Counted from the stretch's first letter, positions 1-6,642 are shown. The stretch: 9,254 bases of DNA from Gammaproteobacteria bacterium (GCA_011052285.1 DRJH01000488.1:1-9254); one strand, 5' to 3'. Notes: generated by a model not told the origin, from the letters alone. A program made the numbers and translations.

Positions 1-915
1 TTAGCAGCCGATATTCGGCCATTGATTCGGCTCAATGTCAGTGTGATTGTGGAACAGGATGGGCGAAGGGAGCAAGCGGGTAGTGGTGGAGGCAGCCGTT
101 GTGATATGGACTATTTTCTGCAACAGGAGCGGGCCTTGGGTTATGCTCGCGAGGCGGTGCGCCAGGCATTGGTGAATTTGGAAGCCGTGGATGCACCCGC
201 CGGCAATATGACGGTTGTTCTGGGTCCGGGATGGCCTGGAATTTTGTTGCACGAGGCGGTGGGCCATGGTCTTGAAGGGGACTTCAACCGCAAGGGTACT
301 TCTGCTTTTTCTGGCCGAATCGGGGAACGAGTCGGGTCTGTCGGTATCACCGTTGTCGATGACGCGACCCTGCCTTCACGACGCGGTTCCCTGAATATCG
401 ATGACGAAGGTACGCCAGGACAGCGAACCGTGTTGATCGAGGACGGGATTTTGGTTGCTTATATGCAAGATTGCATGAATGCCAAATTAATGGGGGCCGT
501 TTCTACAGGAAATGGCCGACGTGAGTCTTATGCTTATCTGCCGATGCCCAGGATGACCAATACCTTCATGCTCGCAGGTACCCAGAGTCATGAAGAGATC
601 ATCAAATCGGTGGGACGTGGTCTGTATGCAGCTAATTTTGGAGGTGGGCAGGTCGATATCACATCCGGTAAATTTGTGTTTTCCGCCAGTGAGGCCTATC
701 TGATCGAAAACGGCCAGATCACAGCCCCGGTCAAGGGCGCAACATTGATTGGCAATGGCCCGGATGTACTGCAAAGGGTCAGTATGATCGGTAATGATCT
801 GGAGCTGGATACCGGGGTTGGCTCCTGTGGGAAGGATGGTCAGAGTGTACCGGTTGGGGTGGGACAACCAACATTGAAGATTGATAGTCTGACCGTAGGT
901 GGGGTGCAGATTTGA
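1..915 (+). CDS. tldD: TldD metalloprotease subunit, 5'-truncated by window edge
   Basis: The frame is open from base 1 to the TGA at 913–915 and gives the C-terminal ~304 residues of a protein that is about 480 residues long in E. coli, so roughly the first third is missing. The zinc motif HExxxH is present as HEAVGH (codons at 250–267), followed by GLEGD. A late cysteine in GSCGKDGQSVPVG (codon 826–828) matches the third zinc ligand known from E. coli TldD. TldD carries the active site of the cytoplasmic TldD/TldE heterodimer, which degrades unfolded peptides and trims leader peptides of microcin B17-type products in E. coli. pmbA (tldE) starts 48 bases downstream, consistent with co-expression of both subunits. 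The in-frame TTG at 22 is only an internal leucine codon. Family assignment is firm; the physiological substrate here is unknown. Confidence 0.96.
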   Translation, partial: LAADIRPLIRLNVSVIVEQDGRREQAGSGGGSRCDMDYFLQQERALGYAREAVRQALVNLEAVDAPAGNMTVVLGPGWPGILLHEAVGHGLEGDFNRKGTSAFSGRIGERVGSVGITVVDDATLPSRRGSLNIDDEGTPGQRTVLIEDGILVAYMQDCMNAKLMGAVSTGNGRRESYAYLPMPRMTNTFMLAGTQSHEEIIKSVGRGLYAANFGGGQVDITSGKFVFSASEAYLIENGQITAPVKGATLIGNGPDVLQRVSMIGNDLELDTGVGSCGKDGQSVPVGVGQPTLKIDSLTVGGVQI

Positions 916-963
916 GTCGCCTATTTTTACCACACAGTAACCACCCAAGGGAAAAGTGAAGTT

Positions 964-2361
964 ATGGAATCACCAGCTAGTCAGGCTGTTGTACAGTCGC
1001 ATGATATGAAGGAGTCTACTGATCAGTGGCAACAGCAGATGCTGGAACTGGCCGTACAGGTTCTGGACAAGGCAGCATCTGCTGGGGCCAGTGCGGCCGA
1101 TGTAACGCTCAATCGTGGTACGGGTCTGGTCACGACTGTGCGTATGCGAGAAGTCGAAACCGTAGAACATACCCGTGATAAATCATTGGTGTTGACCGTC
1201 TACTTCGGCCATAACAGCGGCAGTGCCAGTACCTCGGATTTTTCGGCTGAGGCAGTAGCAGGCACTTTACAGGCAGCCTGCAATATTGCCCGTTTTACGG
1301 CAGTTGATGAGGACAATGGTTTGGCGGACGCGGAGTTGATGGCGACATCACAACCCGATCTGGAGTTGTTTCATCCCCGGGACATCTCTGTAGCGTATGC
1401 CCTGCAGCAGAGCCTGGACTGTGAGGCTGCAGCATTGGACCATGACCATCGCATTGTCAATTCTGAAGGAGCAAGCCTGCAGACCCATTTAGGGGTTGGG
1501 GTATATGCCAATTCTCATGGATTTGTCGGTTCGACCCGGGCAACCCGTTACAGTCTCTCCTGTGCTGTAGTGGGTACTTCCAATACTAAAATCACCTCCC
1601 CTGCCGGGATGCAACGGGATTACTGGTATACCGCATCTCGGTGCTTTGAGGATCTGCAGTCTGCTACAGAGGTGGGCCTTCTGACAGCTCGACGCACAGT
1701 GCGGCGCCTGGATTCCCGCAAGTTGAGCACCCGTCAGGCTGCGGTACTCTTTGAGGCTCCAGTGGCATCAAGTTTGATTGGCCACTTTTTGTCGGCCATT
1801 CGTGGAGGCGCCCTCTACCGCAAAGCTTCTTTTCTGCAGGATTGTCTGGGTCAGAAGATTTTTGCAGATTGGTTTCATCTCTACGAGCGACCACATTTGT
1901 TGCGTGCCATGGGTAGTGCGGCCTATGATGATGAGGGGGTAGCGACCCGGGATCGTGACCTGGTCACGGATGGAGTATTACGAAGCTATTGTTTAAGCAG
2001 TTATTCGGCGCGCAAGTTGAAAATGTCGAATACCGGCCATGCTGGTGGGCCTCGGAATATTATCTTGCAACCAGGAAATGAGGATTTTCAGGGACTGTTG
2101 CGAACGATGGATCGTGGTTTGCTGGTTACCGAGTTGATTGGTTTTGGGATTAATGGGATTACCGGGGATTATTCCAGAGGAGCAGCCGGATTTTGGGTTG
2201 AGCACGGTGAGATCCAGTATCCTGTGGAAGAAATTACCATTGCTGGGAATCTGCGTGACATGTATCAGCATATCGTGGCAGCCGGATCGGATGTGGATTT
2301 ACGTGGTAATATTCGCTGTGGCTCCCTGTTACTGGAAAATATGACCATTGCAGGGGCCTAG
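964..2361 (+). CDS. pmbA: PmbA/TldE, partner subunit of TldD protease
   Basis: This 465-residue protein is close to the E. coli length of 450. Its C-terminal half has the family signature: GHFLSAIRGGALYRKASF near residue 275, then GFGINGITGDYSRGAAGFWVE, and a terminal block with RGNIRCGSLLLENM. It lacks the HExxxH zinc motif, as expected for TldE, which is the non-catalytic partner of TldD. ATG 964 is preceded by an AAGGGA purine stretch (947–952). A second ATG at 1006 has no ribosome binding site and is less likely. The N-terminal ~20 residues before the conserved part (QQQMLELAVQVLDKA) look like a variable extension. A direct tldD–pmbA neighbourhood supports joint function in peptide processing or turnover. 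No precursor peptide gene is visible nearby. Confidence 0.95.
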   Translation: MESPASQAVVQSHDMKESTDQWQQQMLELAVQVLDKAASAGASAADVTLNRGTGLVTTVRMREVETVEHTRDKSLVLTVYFGHNSGSASTSDFSAEAVAGTLQAACNIARFTAVDEDNGLADAELMATSQPDLELFHPRDISVAYALQQSLDCEAAALDHDHRIVNSEGASLQTHLGVGVYANSHGFVGSTRATRYSLSCAVVGTSNTKITSPAGMQRDYWYTASRCFEDLQSATEVGLLTARRTVRRLDSRKLSTRQAAVLFEAPVASSLIGHFLSAIRGGALYRKASFLQDCLGQKIFADWFHLYERPHLLRAMGSAAYDDEGVATRDRDLVTDGVLRSYCLSSYSARKLKMSNTGHAGGPRNIILQPGNEDFQGLLRTMDRGLLVTELIGFGINGITGDYSRGAAGFWVEHGEIQYPVEEITIAGNLRDMYQHIVAAGSDVDLRGNIRCGSLLLENMTIAGA

Positions 2362-2369
2362 AAAAGGCC
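2355..2369 (+). other. Small hairpin over the pmbA stop codon
   Basis: GGCCT (2355–2359) and AGGCC (2365–2369) form a perfect 5-bp stem with an AGAAA loop, overlapping the TAG stop at 2359–2361. No U-tract follows, so it is not a convincing intrinsic terminator. It could modulate read-through into the downstream glycosylase gene or be chance. Confidence 0.25.
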
Positions 2370-2401
2370 GTGGTTGAGCGATAAAATTATTGTGTGGCTC
2401 G

Positions 2402-3112
2402 ATGTTGACAAACACTTCTTCCAGAAGAAAAAGGGCTTACCTGCAAGCGATGGGGGTCACCCTGTGGGAAGAGCGCCTGTCGGAAAAGCACCTGTCGGAA
2501 AAGAAGATTATACAGCCCGTCACGGCTCCACAAAGTGACGGCAATCCTGACCAACAGGGCTGGGAGACGCTACAGAACGAAGTCCTGAATTGCTATCAGT
2601 GTAGTTTGGCGAAGCTGCGTCGGCATGTTGTCTTTGGTGCGGGTGATCGGCGGGCACGATGGATGCTGGTTGGTGAAGCCCCCGGTGCACAAGAAGACAA
2701 GGAAGGCCTGCCATTCGTCGGTAGAGCAGGGCATTTGCTTAATGCCATTCTTATGGCCATGGGTTTGTCACGTCAGGAAGTGTACATAGCCAATGTACTG
2801 AAATGTCGGCCGCCCGGAAATCGTGACCCTTTGGGTGAAGAGTGTCGACTGTGTTTGCCCTTTTTACACCAACAACTACGATTGTTGCAGCCAGCTATTA
2901 TTCTGGCTATGGGGCGATTTGCCGCTCAGGCACTGCTAAAGACTACCGATCCCATCAGTGAGTTACGTGGTCGGCAACATATATTTGCCGAAACCGGGAC
3001 ACCATTATTGGTGACTTACCATCCAGCCTATCTGTTGCGTAGTCCGTTGCAGAAACGCAAGGTCTGGTCTGATCTGCAACTGGCGTTGCGCATCGAAGCA
3101 CGGCTCGAATGA
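2402..3112 (+). CDS. Family-4 uracil-DNA glycosylase (Fe-S)
   Basis: The protein has 236 residues. It removes uracil from DNA to start base-excision repair. Four cysteines at the family-4 Fe-S spacing are visible: C64 and C67 (NCYQC), C135 (KCRPPGNRDP) and C151. Active-site motif 1 is GEAPGAQEDKEGLPFVGRAG (91–110), and the DNA-binding motif HPAYLLR is at 207–213. The N-terminus (RRKRAYLQAMGVTLW) resembles the extension seen in gammaproteobacterial members. The start is uncertain: ATG 2402 is chosen, but an in-frame TTG at 2390 would add four residues, and neither has a clear Shine-Dalgarno sequence. The linker at residues 25–34 contains a small tandem duplication (LSEK twice). The stop codon overlaps the rimI start (ATGA), so the two genes are coupled. 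In many genomes this gene is labelled as a DNA polymerase-related protein. Confidence 0.93.
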   Translation: MLTNTSSRRKRAYLQAMGVTLWEERLSEKHLSEKKIIQPVTAPQSDGNPDQQGWETLQNEVLNCYQCSLAKLRRHVVFGAGDRRARWMLVGEAPGAQEDKEGLPFVGRAGHLLNAILMAMGLSRQEVYIANVLKCRPPGNRDPLGEECRLCLPFLHQQLRLLQPAIILAMGRFAAQALLKTTDPISELRGRQHIFAETGTPLLVTYHPAYLLRSPLQKRKVWSDLQLALRIEARLE

Positions 3113-3585
3113 GGCAACAACGTTTGCAGGATCGGCTGGAGGGGATGTCCGTTGAAGATCTGCCCGCAGTGTTGACAATCGAACGCAGTTGCCACGCCTT
3201 TCCGTGGCGAGCCCGGGTGTTGCTTGATTGCCTGAATATTGGCCATGTATGTCATGTATTAAAGCGTGAGCAGTGGTTACTGGCCTACGGTATCATGAGT
3301 ATCGGTGCGGATGAGTGTCATATTCTCAATCTTTGTGTGCGCAAAGAGGTCCAGGGCCAGGGCCTGGGTATGGCGATGTTGATTGATTTGTTGCAAGCGG
3401 CCAGAGCTGTATCGGTACATACGGCCTTCTTGGAAGTCAGGCGTTCCAATACGATCGCACAAGCGTTATACACAAAAATAGGATTCAATGAAATCAGCGT
3501 TCGGCAAGGGTACTACGCCACGATCAAGGGCAGGGAAGATGCGATCGTCATGGCCAAGGAACTCACCATTTTCACGATAGCGTGA
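3109..3585 (+). CDS. rimI: RimI-type N-terminal alanine acetyltransferase
   Basis: This 158-residue GNAT-fold protein aligns along its whole length with E. coli RimI, which acetylates the N-terminal alanine of ribosomal protein bS18. Shared blocks are IERSCHAFPW (24–33), the acetyl-CoA loop QGQGLG (82–87), FLEVRRSN with E109, ALY with Y121, GFNE (125–128), and YYATIKGREDAI (135–146). E109 and Y121 sit where the Salmonella enzyme has its catalytic E103 and Y115. The start is ATG 3109, which overlaps the upstream TGA stop by four bases and has no Shine-Dalgarno of its own, suggesting translational coupling. An internal ATG at 3145 follows GGAGGGG very closely and would shorten the protein by 12 residues. 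The frame ends with TGA 3583–3585, facing the convergent mltD. Confidence 0.93.
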   Translation: MRQQRLQDRLEGMSVEDLPAVLTIERSCHAFPWRARVLLDCLNIGHVCHVLKREQWLLAYGIMSIGADECHILNLCVRKEVQGQGLGMAMLIDLLQAARAVSVHTAFLEVRRSNTIAQALYTKIGFNEISVRQGYYATIKGREDAIVMAKELTIFTIA

Positions 3586-3685
3586 ACGTTCATGGCTGTC
3601 AGGCAGTTGAAGCAGGATGAAGAGCTGAGGGTAATATTCGATTATTTGGGTAACTATTCAGCGTATTCATCTTTTATCCCACTAC

Positions 3686-3750
3686 GGCGTTATTTTTGTA
3701 CTCGAATACTCACATATGACCTATGCTCACATTCTCCGTGCGAAAATGCC
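3686..3750. repeat. Long imperfect hairpin between rimI and mltD
   Basis: The left arm has GGCG (3686–3689), a 3-base bulge, TTTTTGTAC (3693–3701), GAAT (3704–3707) and CATA (3713–3716). The right arm has TATG (3722–3725), ATTC (3731–3734), GTGCGAAAA (3738–3746) and TGCC (3747–3750). These pair in nested order around the 5-base loop TGACC, with internal mismatched loops. The TTTTTGTAC/GTGCGAAAA stem pairs fully as + strand RNA with two G·U pairs. It lies directly before repeat copy 1, so the two may be one REP- or MITE-like element. There is no U-tract, so terminator function is unproven, although the position between convergent genes would allow it. The preceding 3586–3685 contains no gene I can support. 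Confidence 0.6.
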
Positions 3751-3752
3751 CT

Positions 3753-3816
3753 AGGCTGTCCGAGAACAGGAGCCGGCCGGTTTGTTGCTCCTGCAAAACC
3801 GGCACTTGCGCCATCC
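3753..3816 (+). repeat. 64-bp interspersed repeat, copy 1
   Basis: This segment matches 7506–7569 in the same orientation at 52 of 64 positions without gaps by eye, from AGG(C/T)TGTCCGAGAA to the terminal ATCC. The best-conserved cores are TGTCCGAGAA, GTTGCTC and TTGGCACTTGC-like sequence. It is non-coding here and lies between the long hairpin and the mltD stop codon. It can form either of two mutually exclusive hairpins: CAGGAGC/GCTCCTG (3767–3773 with 3787–3793) or GCCGGTTT/AAACCGGC (3776–3783 with 3796–3803). The family is not one I can name. Confidence 0.75.
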
Positions 3817-3819
3817 TTA

Positions 3820-5358
3820 TTAATTGCTGGCGTAGATGCGAATCGGTTGTCCGCGGTGCAATATACTCTGCTTGCGCAAGGCATTCCATGACTGCAATTG
3901 CGAAACGTAGACCCGATAGCGTCGAGCGATTCCCCATAGCGTGTCGCCATTGCGAACCCGGTGTACGAAGGATCGCTTGCGACGTTGCTGATTGCGATTT
4001 TTCCTTCGTGGCGAATTCGTATTTCGTCTGGCAAGTTGTATGGTGGCACCTTCAGAGAGCGGAATCATCAGATTTTGACCGATGTTAATGAGATAGCCAC
4101 GGATATTATTCGACCGTTTGATAGAAGATAGGTTGACACGGTATCGGCGTGCGATGGCACCGAGTGTGTCACCTTGGCGAACCCGGTAGTGAGCCCACCG
4201 AATGCGTTGGCTTGGTGGCAGTTTCGCCAAAGCCCGCCGGAAACCAACCGCCTTGTCGGCAGGAATAAGTAGCGTATGTCCTTTTCCGGGGGGGGTGGCC
4301 CAGCGACGATAGCTGCCATTGATTGCCAACAACTCTTCTGTGGGAATACCCAGTAATTTCGCCGCAATACCTAAGTCAAGCTGATCAGGGAGTGGTACCA
4401 CAGCATAATTTGATTTATCAGGCAGTTGAGGAAGGGTCAGGCCAAAATTTTCAGGCGTATTGATGATATTCCTGAAGGCGATTAGTTTGGGAATATACTG
4501 GCGTGTTTCCAGACGCAGTCGTAATTTTTTGAAATGAGGATCACGACGGCGCTTGAGATTATAGCGAACTGCTCGTTCGATATTGGCTTCTCCGGCATTG
4601 TAGGCCGCTAGTGCCAATACCCAGTCACCCTTAAAGCGTTGCTGGAGGTAATCGAGGTAGTTCAGCGCAGCATCGGTCGATGCAACCAGATCCCGGCGTT
4701 GATCAAGCCACCAGTTCTGTTTGAGGCCGAAATGTTTGCCCGTGGCCGGCATGAATTGCCAGAGTCCGGCAGCTCGGGCGCGAGAGGTTGCTGCAGGGCG
4801 ATAGGCGCTTTCAATAGCGGGTAGCAAGGCAATTTCCATCGGCATACCACGCTCTGCAACCTGTTCGACAATGTAGGGGAGATAACGTTTGGCGCGTTGT
4901 AGAAGTCGGGCTACATAATCGGGTCGTTTGCTGAGCCATTGTTCCTGCAGCGTGACAAAACGAGAGTTCATATCTGGCAGAGCAAATCCGGCACGAATAC
5001 GCTGCCAGAGGTCGGTTCGATGAATTGCTTGATGGCTGTCAGCAATAACTGGTGTTGTTTCTACGCGATTGATGGGCTGCTGCTGGTCAAGTTTGAGTGG
5101 CGTAGTCGGGAATGGGAGTAATGACGTGGTGTCCGAATTCGGCTCAGATGGCTTTTGTGCCAAGGTTATAAATGACTTATCCACGTTTTCTATGTGGGCA
5201 TTATCTGCGATTGCTTGAGTCACTGGCGTGTTCGTTACTGCCATGATGGGCGGAGAAAGATGATTGCCCGAGTTATTTTGGCCGTCGGCGCAACCGAATA
5301 GCAGCAGTGCCGCCGCAGCCAGGCTGAATTTACAGAAAATATTGACGTCCCCCCTCAT
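3820..5358 (-). CDS. mltD: MltD-like membrane-bound lytic murein transglycosylase with two LysM domains
   Basis: The 512-residue lipoprotein cleaves the glycan strand of peptidoglycan to give 1,6-anhydro ends, acting at the outer membrane. A basic start and hydrophobic stretch (FSLAAAALLLFGC) lead to a lipobox with lipidation at C23. A low-complexity linker follows, then the SLT domain at about 155–265. The catalytic glutamate is E183 in LLPAIESAY, followed by the family motifs AAGLWQFMPATG (196–207) and AAYNAGEANI (251–260). Two LysM peptidoglycan-binding domains lie at about 390–433 (YRVRQGDTLGAIARRY) and 466–509 (HRVRNGDTLWGIARRY), joined by a very basic linker (443–463). E. coli MltD is about 450 residues long and has the same order. 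The ATG at 5358 has no Shine-Dalgarno, and a candidate promoter lies only bases upstream. The gene stands alone, convergent with rimI. Confidence 0.93.
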   Translation of the reverse strand: MRGDVNIFCKFSLAAAALLLFGCADGQNNSGNHLSPPIMAVTNTPVTQAIADNAHIENVDKSFITLAQKPSEPNSDTTSLLPFPTTPLKLDQQQPINRVETTPVIADSHQAIHRTDLWQRIRAGFALPDMNSRFVTLQEQWLSKRPDYVARLLQRAKRYLPYIVEQVAERGMPMEIALLPAIESAYRPAATSRARAAGLWQFMPATGKHFGLKQNWWLDQRRDLVASTDAALNYLDYLQQRFKGDWVLALAAYNAGEANIERAVRYNLKRRRDPHFKKLRLRLETRQYIPKLIAFRNIINTPENFGLTLPQLPDKSNYAVVPLPDQLDLGIAAKLLGIPTEELLAINGSYRRWATPPGKGHTLLIPADKAVGFRRALAKLPPSQRIRWAHYRVRQGDTLGAIARRYRVNLSSIKRSNNIRGYLINIGQNLMIPLSEGATIQLARRNTNSPRRKNRNQQRRKRSFVHRVRNGDTLWGIARRYRVYVSQLQSWNALRKQSILHRGQPIRIYASN

Positions 5359-5366
5359 GGTGGTGA

Positions 5367-5396
5367 ATAGTATGAGTTCATGTGCACCCAGGTCAA
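5367..5396 (-). promoter_or_regulatory. Candidate sigma-70 promoter for mltD
   Basis: On the minus strand, TTGACC (5396–5391) and TACTAT (5372–5367) are separated by 18 bases. Transcription would begin around 5360, about two bases before the ATG at 5358, so the mRNA would be nearly leaderless. This agrees with the lack of a Shine-Dalgarno there. An unrecognised promoter farther upstream is equally possible. Confidence 0.45.
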
Positions 5397-5517
5397 CCTG
5401 AATTCATACAAGGCCAGGAGACTGTCCGACTGACGGCATGGCAAGGATACTGTGGCACCGGTGGGAAATCAGCCGGAAACAGAGAGCACCAATACGAGCC
5501 TAAGCAATCAGAGGAAC

Positions 5518-5532
5518 CGGTCTACTCGACCG
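5518..5532. other. Hairpin just after the vapC stop codon
   Basis: CGGTC and GACCG form a perfect 5-bp stem with the loop TACTC. It begins four bases beyond the vapC stop on the minus strand. Read on the minus strand it lacks a U-tract, since GTTCC follows. Read on the plus strand it is followed by ATTTTATTT, but no gene is being read in that direction. It may protect the toxin mRNA 3' end or act as a weak terminator. The rest of 5397–5535 shows no gene I can support. Confidence 0.35.
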
Positions 5533-5535
5533 ATT

Positions 5536-5931
5536 TTATTTGTACCAGTTCTCTAATTTCAATTTGGATACCCTTGAAAACTCTTTCGTGTTGTTAGTAA
5601 CCAATATTCCTTTGCTCGCTAGTGCAGTACCCGCAATTAATACATCACAAGCACCAATTGGCGTACCTTTCTTCTCAAGATTGGCTCGGATCGAAGCAGA
5701 AAAACGTGCCGCCTCCTCTTCAAATGGCAAAACCTCAACCAAGGAGCATAACCCCTTTAATTGGGCTTGCCTTTTTCGTGGGGAAGTAGACTTCGCTATT
5801 CCATACTCTAATTCGTACAACACCACTGACGGAATAGCTATGTCTTTCGGGGATACCTCAAGAAACTTGCCAGGAACGCTCCCCATTCCTTTGAAGAAGT
5901 ATATTAATGTATTTGTATCAATGACATACAT
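5536..5931 (-). CDS. vapC: PIN-domain ribonuclease toxin, VapC family
   Basis: This 131-residue protein has the usual VapC length and the PIN-domain pattern. D5 is in the opening MYVIDTNTLIYFFKG, E40 (with E42) is in VLYELEYG, and D96 is in GACDVLIAGTAL. The late LVTNNTKEF (110–118) is where a fourth acidic or polar active-site residue normally lies. It is followed by the typical ending LKLENWY. PIN toxins are Mg-dependent endoribonucleases, often cutting tRNA or rRNA; the target here cannot be told. The ATG at 5931 overlaps the antitoxin stop by one base (TAATG), which implies coupled translation with the antitoxin made first. All visible catalytic residues are intact, so the toxin is probably functional. 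Confidence 0.92.
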   Translation of the reverse strand: MYVIDTNTLIYFFKGMGSVPGKFLEVSPKDIAIPSVVLYELEYGIAKSTSPRKRQAQLKGLCSLVEVLPFEEEAARFSASIRANLEKKGTPIGACDVLIAGTALASKGILVTNNTKEFSRVSKLKLENWYK

Positions 5932-6161
5932 TATAATGCCTCACGATTGGCATCTTTTCCTTCATTAGACCTAATATCATCAATGGATGGAAAGTCTTCC
6001 CATGATCCTGCCAGCTCTACAACGGATTGCGGCCATTTATTTGCTACTTTTTCGTGGATAAGCCTCGCTATCCACTTGCTCTTTGATAAATGGGCAGATT
6101 TTGCTGCATCAACCATTTTCTGTTCGATGTCTTCTTTCAAATAAATCGTCACTTGCCCCAT
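5931..6161 (-). CDS. vapB: Ribbon-helix-helix antitoxin, VapB-like
   Basis: This 76-residue protein starts with a short strand, GQVTIYL (2–8), followed by two helices (about 10–23 and 26–40). This is the layout of CopG-type ribbon-helix-helix DNA-binding antitoxins. The C-terminal part (WPQSVVELAGSWEDFPSIDDIR, 43–64) is the likely toxin-binding arm. The start is ATG 6161, which has AGGAG (6172–6168) at good spacing. An in-frame TTG at 6167 directly abuts that AGGAG and is rejected. It should neutralise the adjacent PIN toxin and, with it, repress the promoter upstream. A broader CopG-family name would also be fair, because some VapB proteins are AbrB-like instead. Confidence 0.9.
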   Translation of the reverse strand: MGQVTIYLKEDIEQKMVDAAKSAHLSKSKWIARLIHEKVANKWPQSVVELAGSWEDFPSIDDIRSNEGKDANREAL

Positions 6162-6167
6162 AACCAA

Positions 6168-6172
6168 CTCCT
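6168..6172 (-). promoter_or_regulatory. Shine-Dalgarno site fixing the antitoxin start
   Basis: AGGAG on the minus strand lies six bases before ATG 6161. It decides for that codon over the upstream in-frame TTG at 6167. Confidence 0.8.
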
Positions 6173-6180
6173 AAAAAGAA

Positions 6181-6199
6181 TATATGTTTAATTATATGT
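6181..6199 (-). promoter_or_regulatory. Candidate vapBC operator, direct repeat over the -10 box
   Basis: The 7-mer ACATATA (minus strand) occurs twice, at 6187–6181 and 6199–6193, exactly 12 bases apart. It covers the -10 box and the likely transcription start. Short repeats about one helical turn apart at the promoter are typical for autoregulation by ribbon-helix-helix antitoxins. The AT-rich composition makes chance possible. Confidence 0.45.
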
Positions 6200-6218
6200 G
6201 TCGGCTGTAGATTGTCAA
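6191..6218 (-). promoter_or_regulatory. Consensus sigma-70 promoter of vapBC
   Basis: TTGACA (6218–6213) and TATAAT (6196–6191) match both consensus hexamers perfectly with a 16-base spacer. Transcription should start near 6184, about 20 bases before the antitoxin ATG. Such a strong promoter suits an autorepressed toxin–antitoxin pair. Confidence 0.8.
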
Positions 6219-6224
6219 TATTGA

Positions 6225-6455
6225 GAAGGTTCGATTTCACAATGTTTGTTTCTGTTGCTCCCTCAATGATTCTGCAACGCCAATCTACGCCAGCATGTAG
6301 CGCAACTGTTGGGCATTCCGGAGGATGCGTACATACCGGGCAGGATGACCTATGATTTGAGGCGATTACGGCTGCATGGCATCATTATCCGAGTGAAGGG
6401 GACAAATCGCTACTTTTATACCGTCAGTTTACAGGTAGTTTCAGATCACTGCTGA
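6225..6455 (+). pseudogene. Decayed remnant of a conserved winged-helix-like hypothetical protein
   Basis: On the plus strand one frame reads CLFLLLPQ, then TGA (6267–6269), then FCNANLRQHVAQLLGIPEDA, followed by GRMTYDLRRLRLHGIIIRVKG and TNRYFYT, ending at TGA 6453–6455. I recall a widespread bacterial hypothetical family with the pattern LLP.GF.N..LR, then GRMTYDLRRLRLHGLIERI, then RYR.T. It looks like a winged helix. The TGA stands where that family usually has glycine, and the match stops soon after RYFYT, so both ends appear lost. No start codon or ribosome binding site suits the remnant. The family label comes from memory of the motif, not a search. The following 6456–6642 contains no gene I can support, only short palindromes such as GGTTAACC. 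Confidence 0.5.
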
Positions 6456-6642
6456 CGCCTACCTGATTGCAGGAAAACTCAGCCATCTACCACGTTCTCC
6501 TTATCAGCCCACCACTACATATAGCGGTTAACCGATACCGGTTGAAATCTGAGTTTCATGAATCTACCCACACAATTCAGGAAGTAGTCAGCTAGTGGTT
6601 TCGGAGGTAGAGGTTGCCTGTGATGTTGATCCTGGGGGACTA

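Noticed and set aside
3592..3891. Plus-strand open frame of 99 codons after rimI
   Set aside because: It has no Shine-Dalgarno and no recognisable protein motif. It runs through the hairpin, the repeat and into the antisense of mltD.
5400..5450. Possible third copy of the 64-bp repeat, suggested by a TGTCCGA match
   Set aside because: Only the 7-mer matches; flanking bases do not align with either copy.
5518..5540. Intrinsic terminator on the plus strand (hairpin plus ATTTTATTT)
   Set aside because: No plus-strand gene is transcribed into it; the flanking genes are on the minus strand, where the U-tract is absent.
5382..5597. Plus-strand open frame between mltD and vapC
   Set aside because: It starts in the mltD promoter region, runs into the antisense of vapC, and shows no domain or start signals.
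5540..5968. Plus-strand open frame of 142 codons opposite vapC
   Set aside because: It is the antisense of a well-supported PIN-domain gene and has no family features of its own.
6267..6269. TGA in the + strand remnant as a possible selenocysteine codon
   Set aside because: The family position is normally glycine, no selenocysteine insertion hairpin is evident, and the frame is degraded at both ends.
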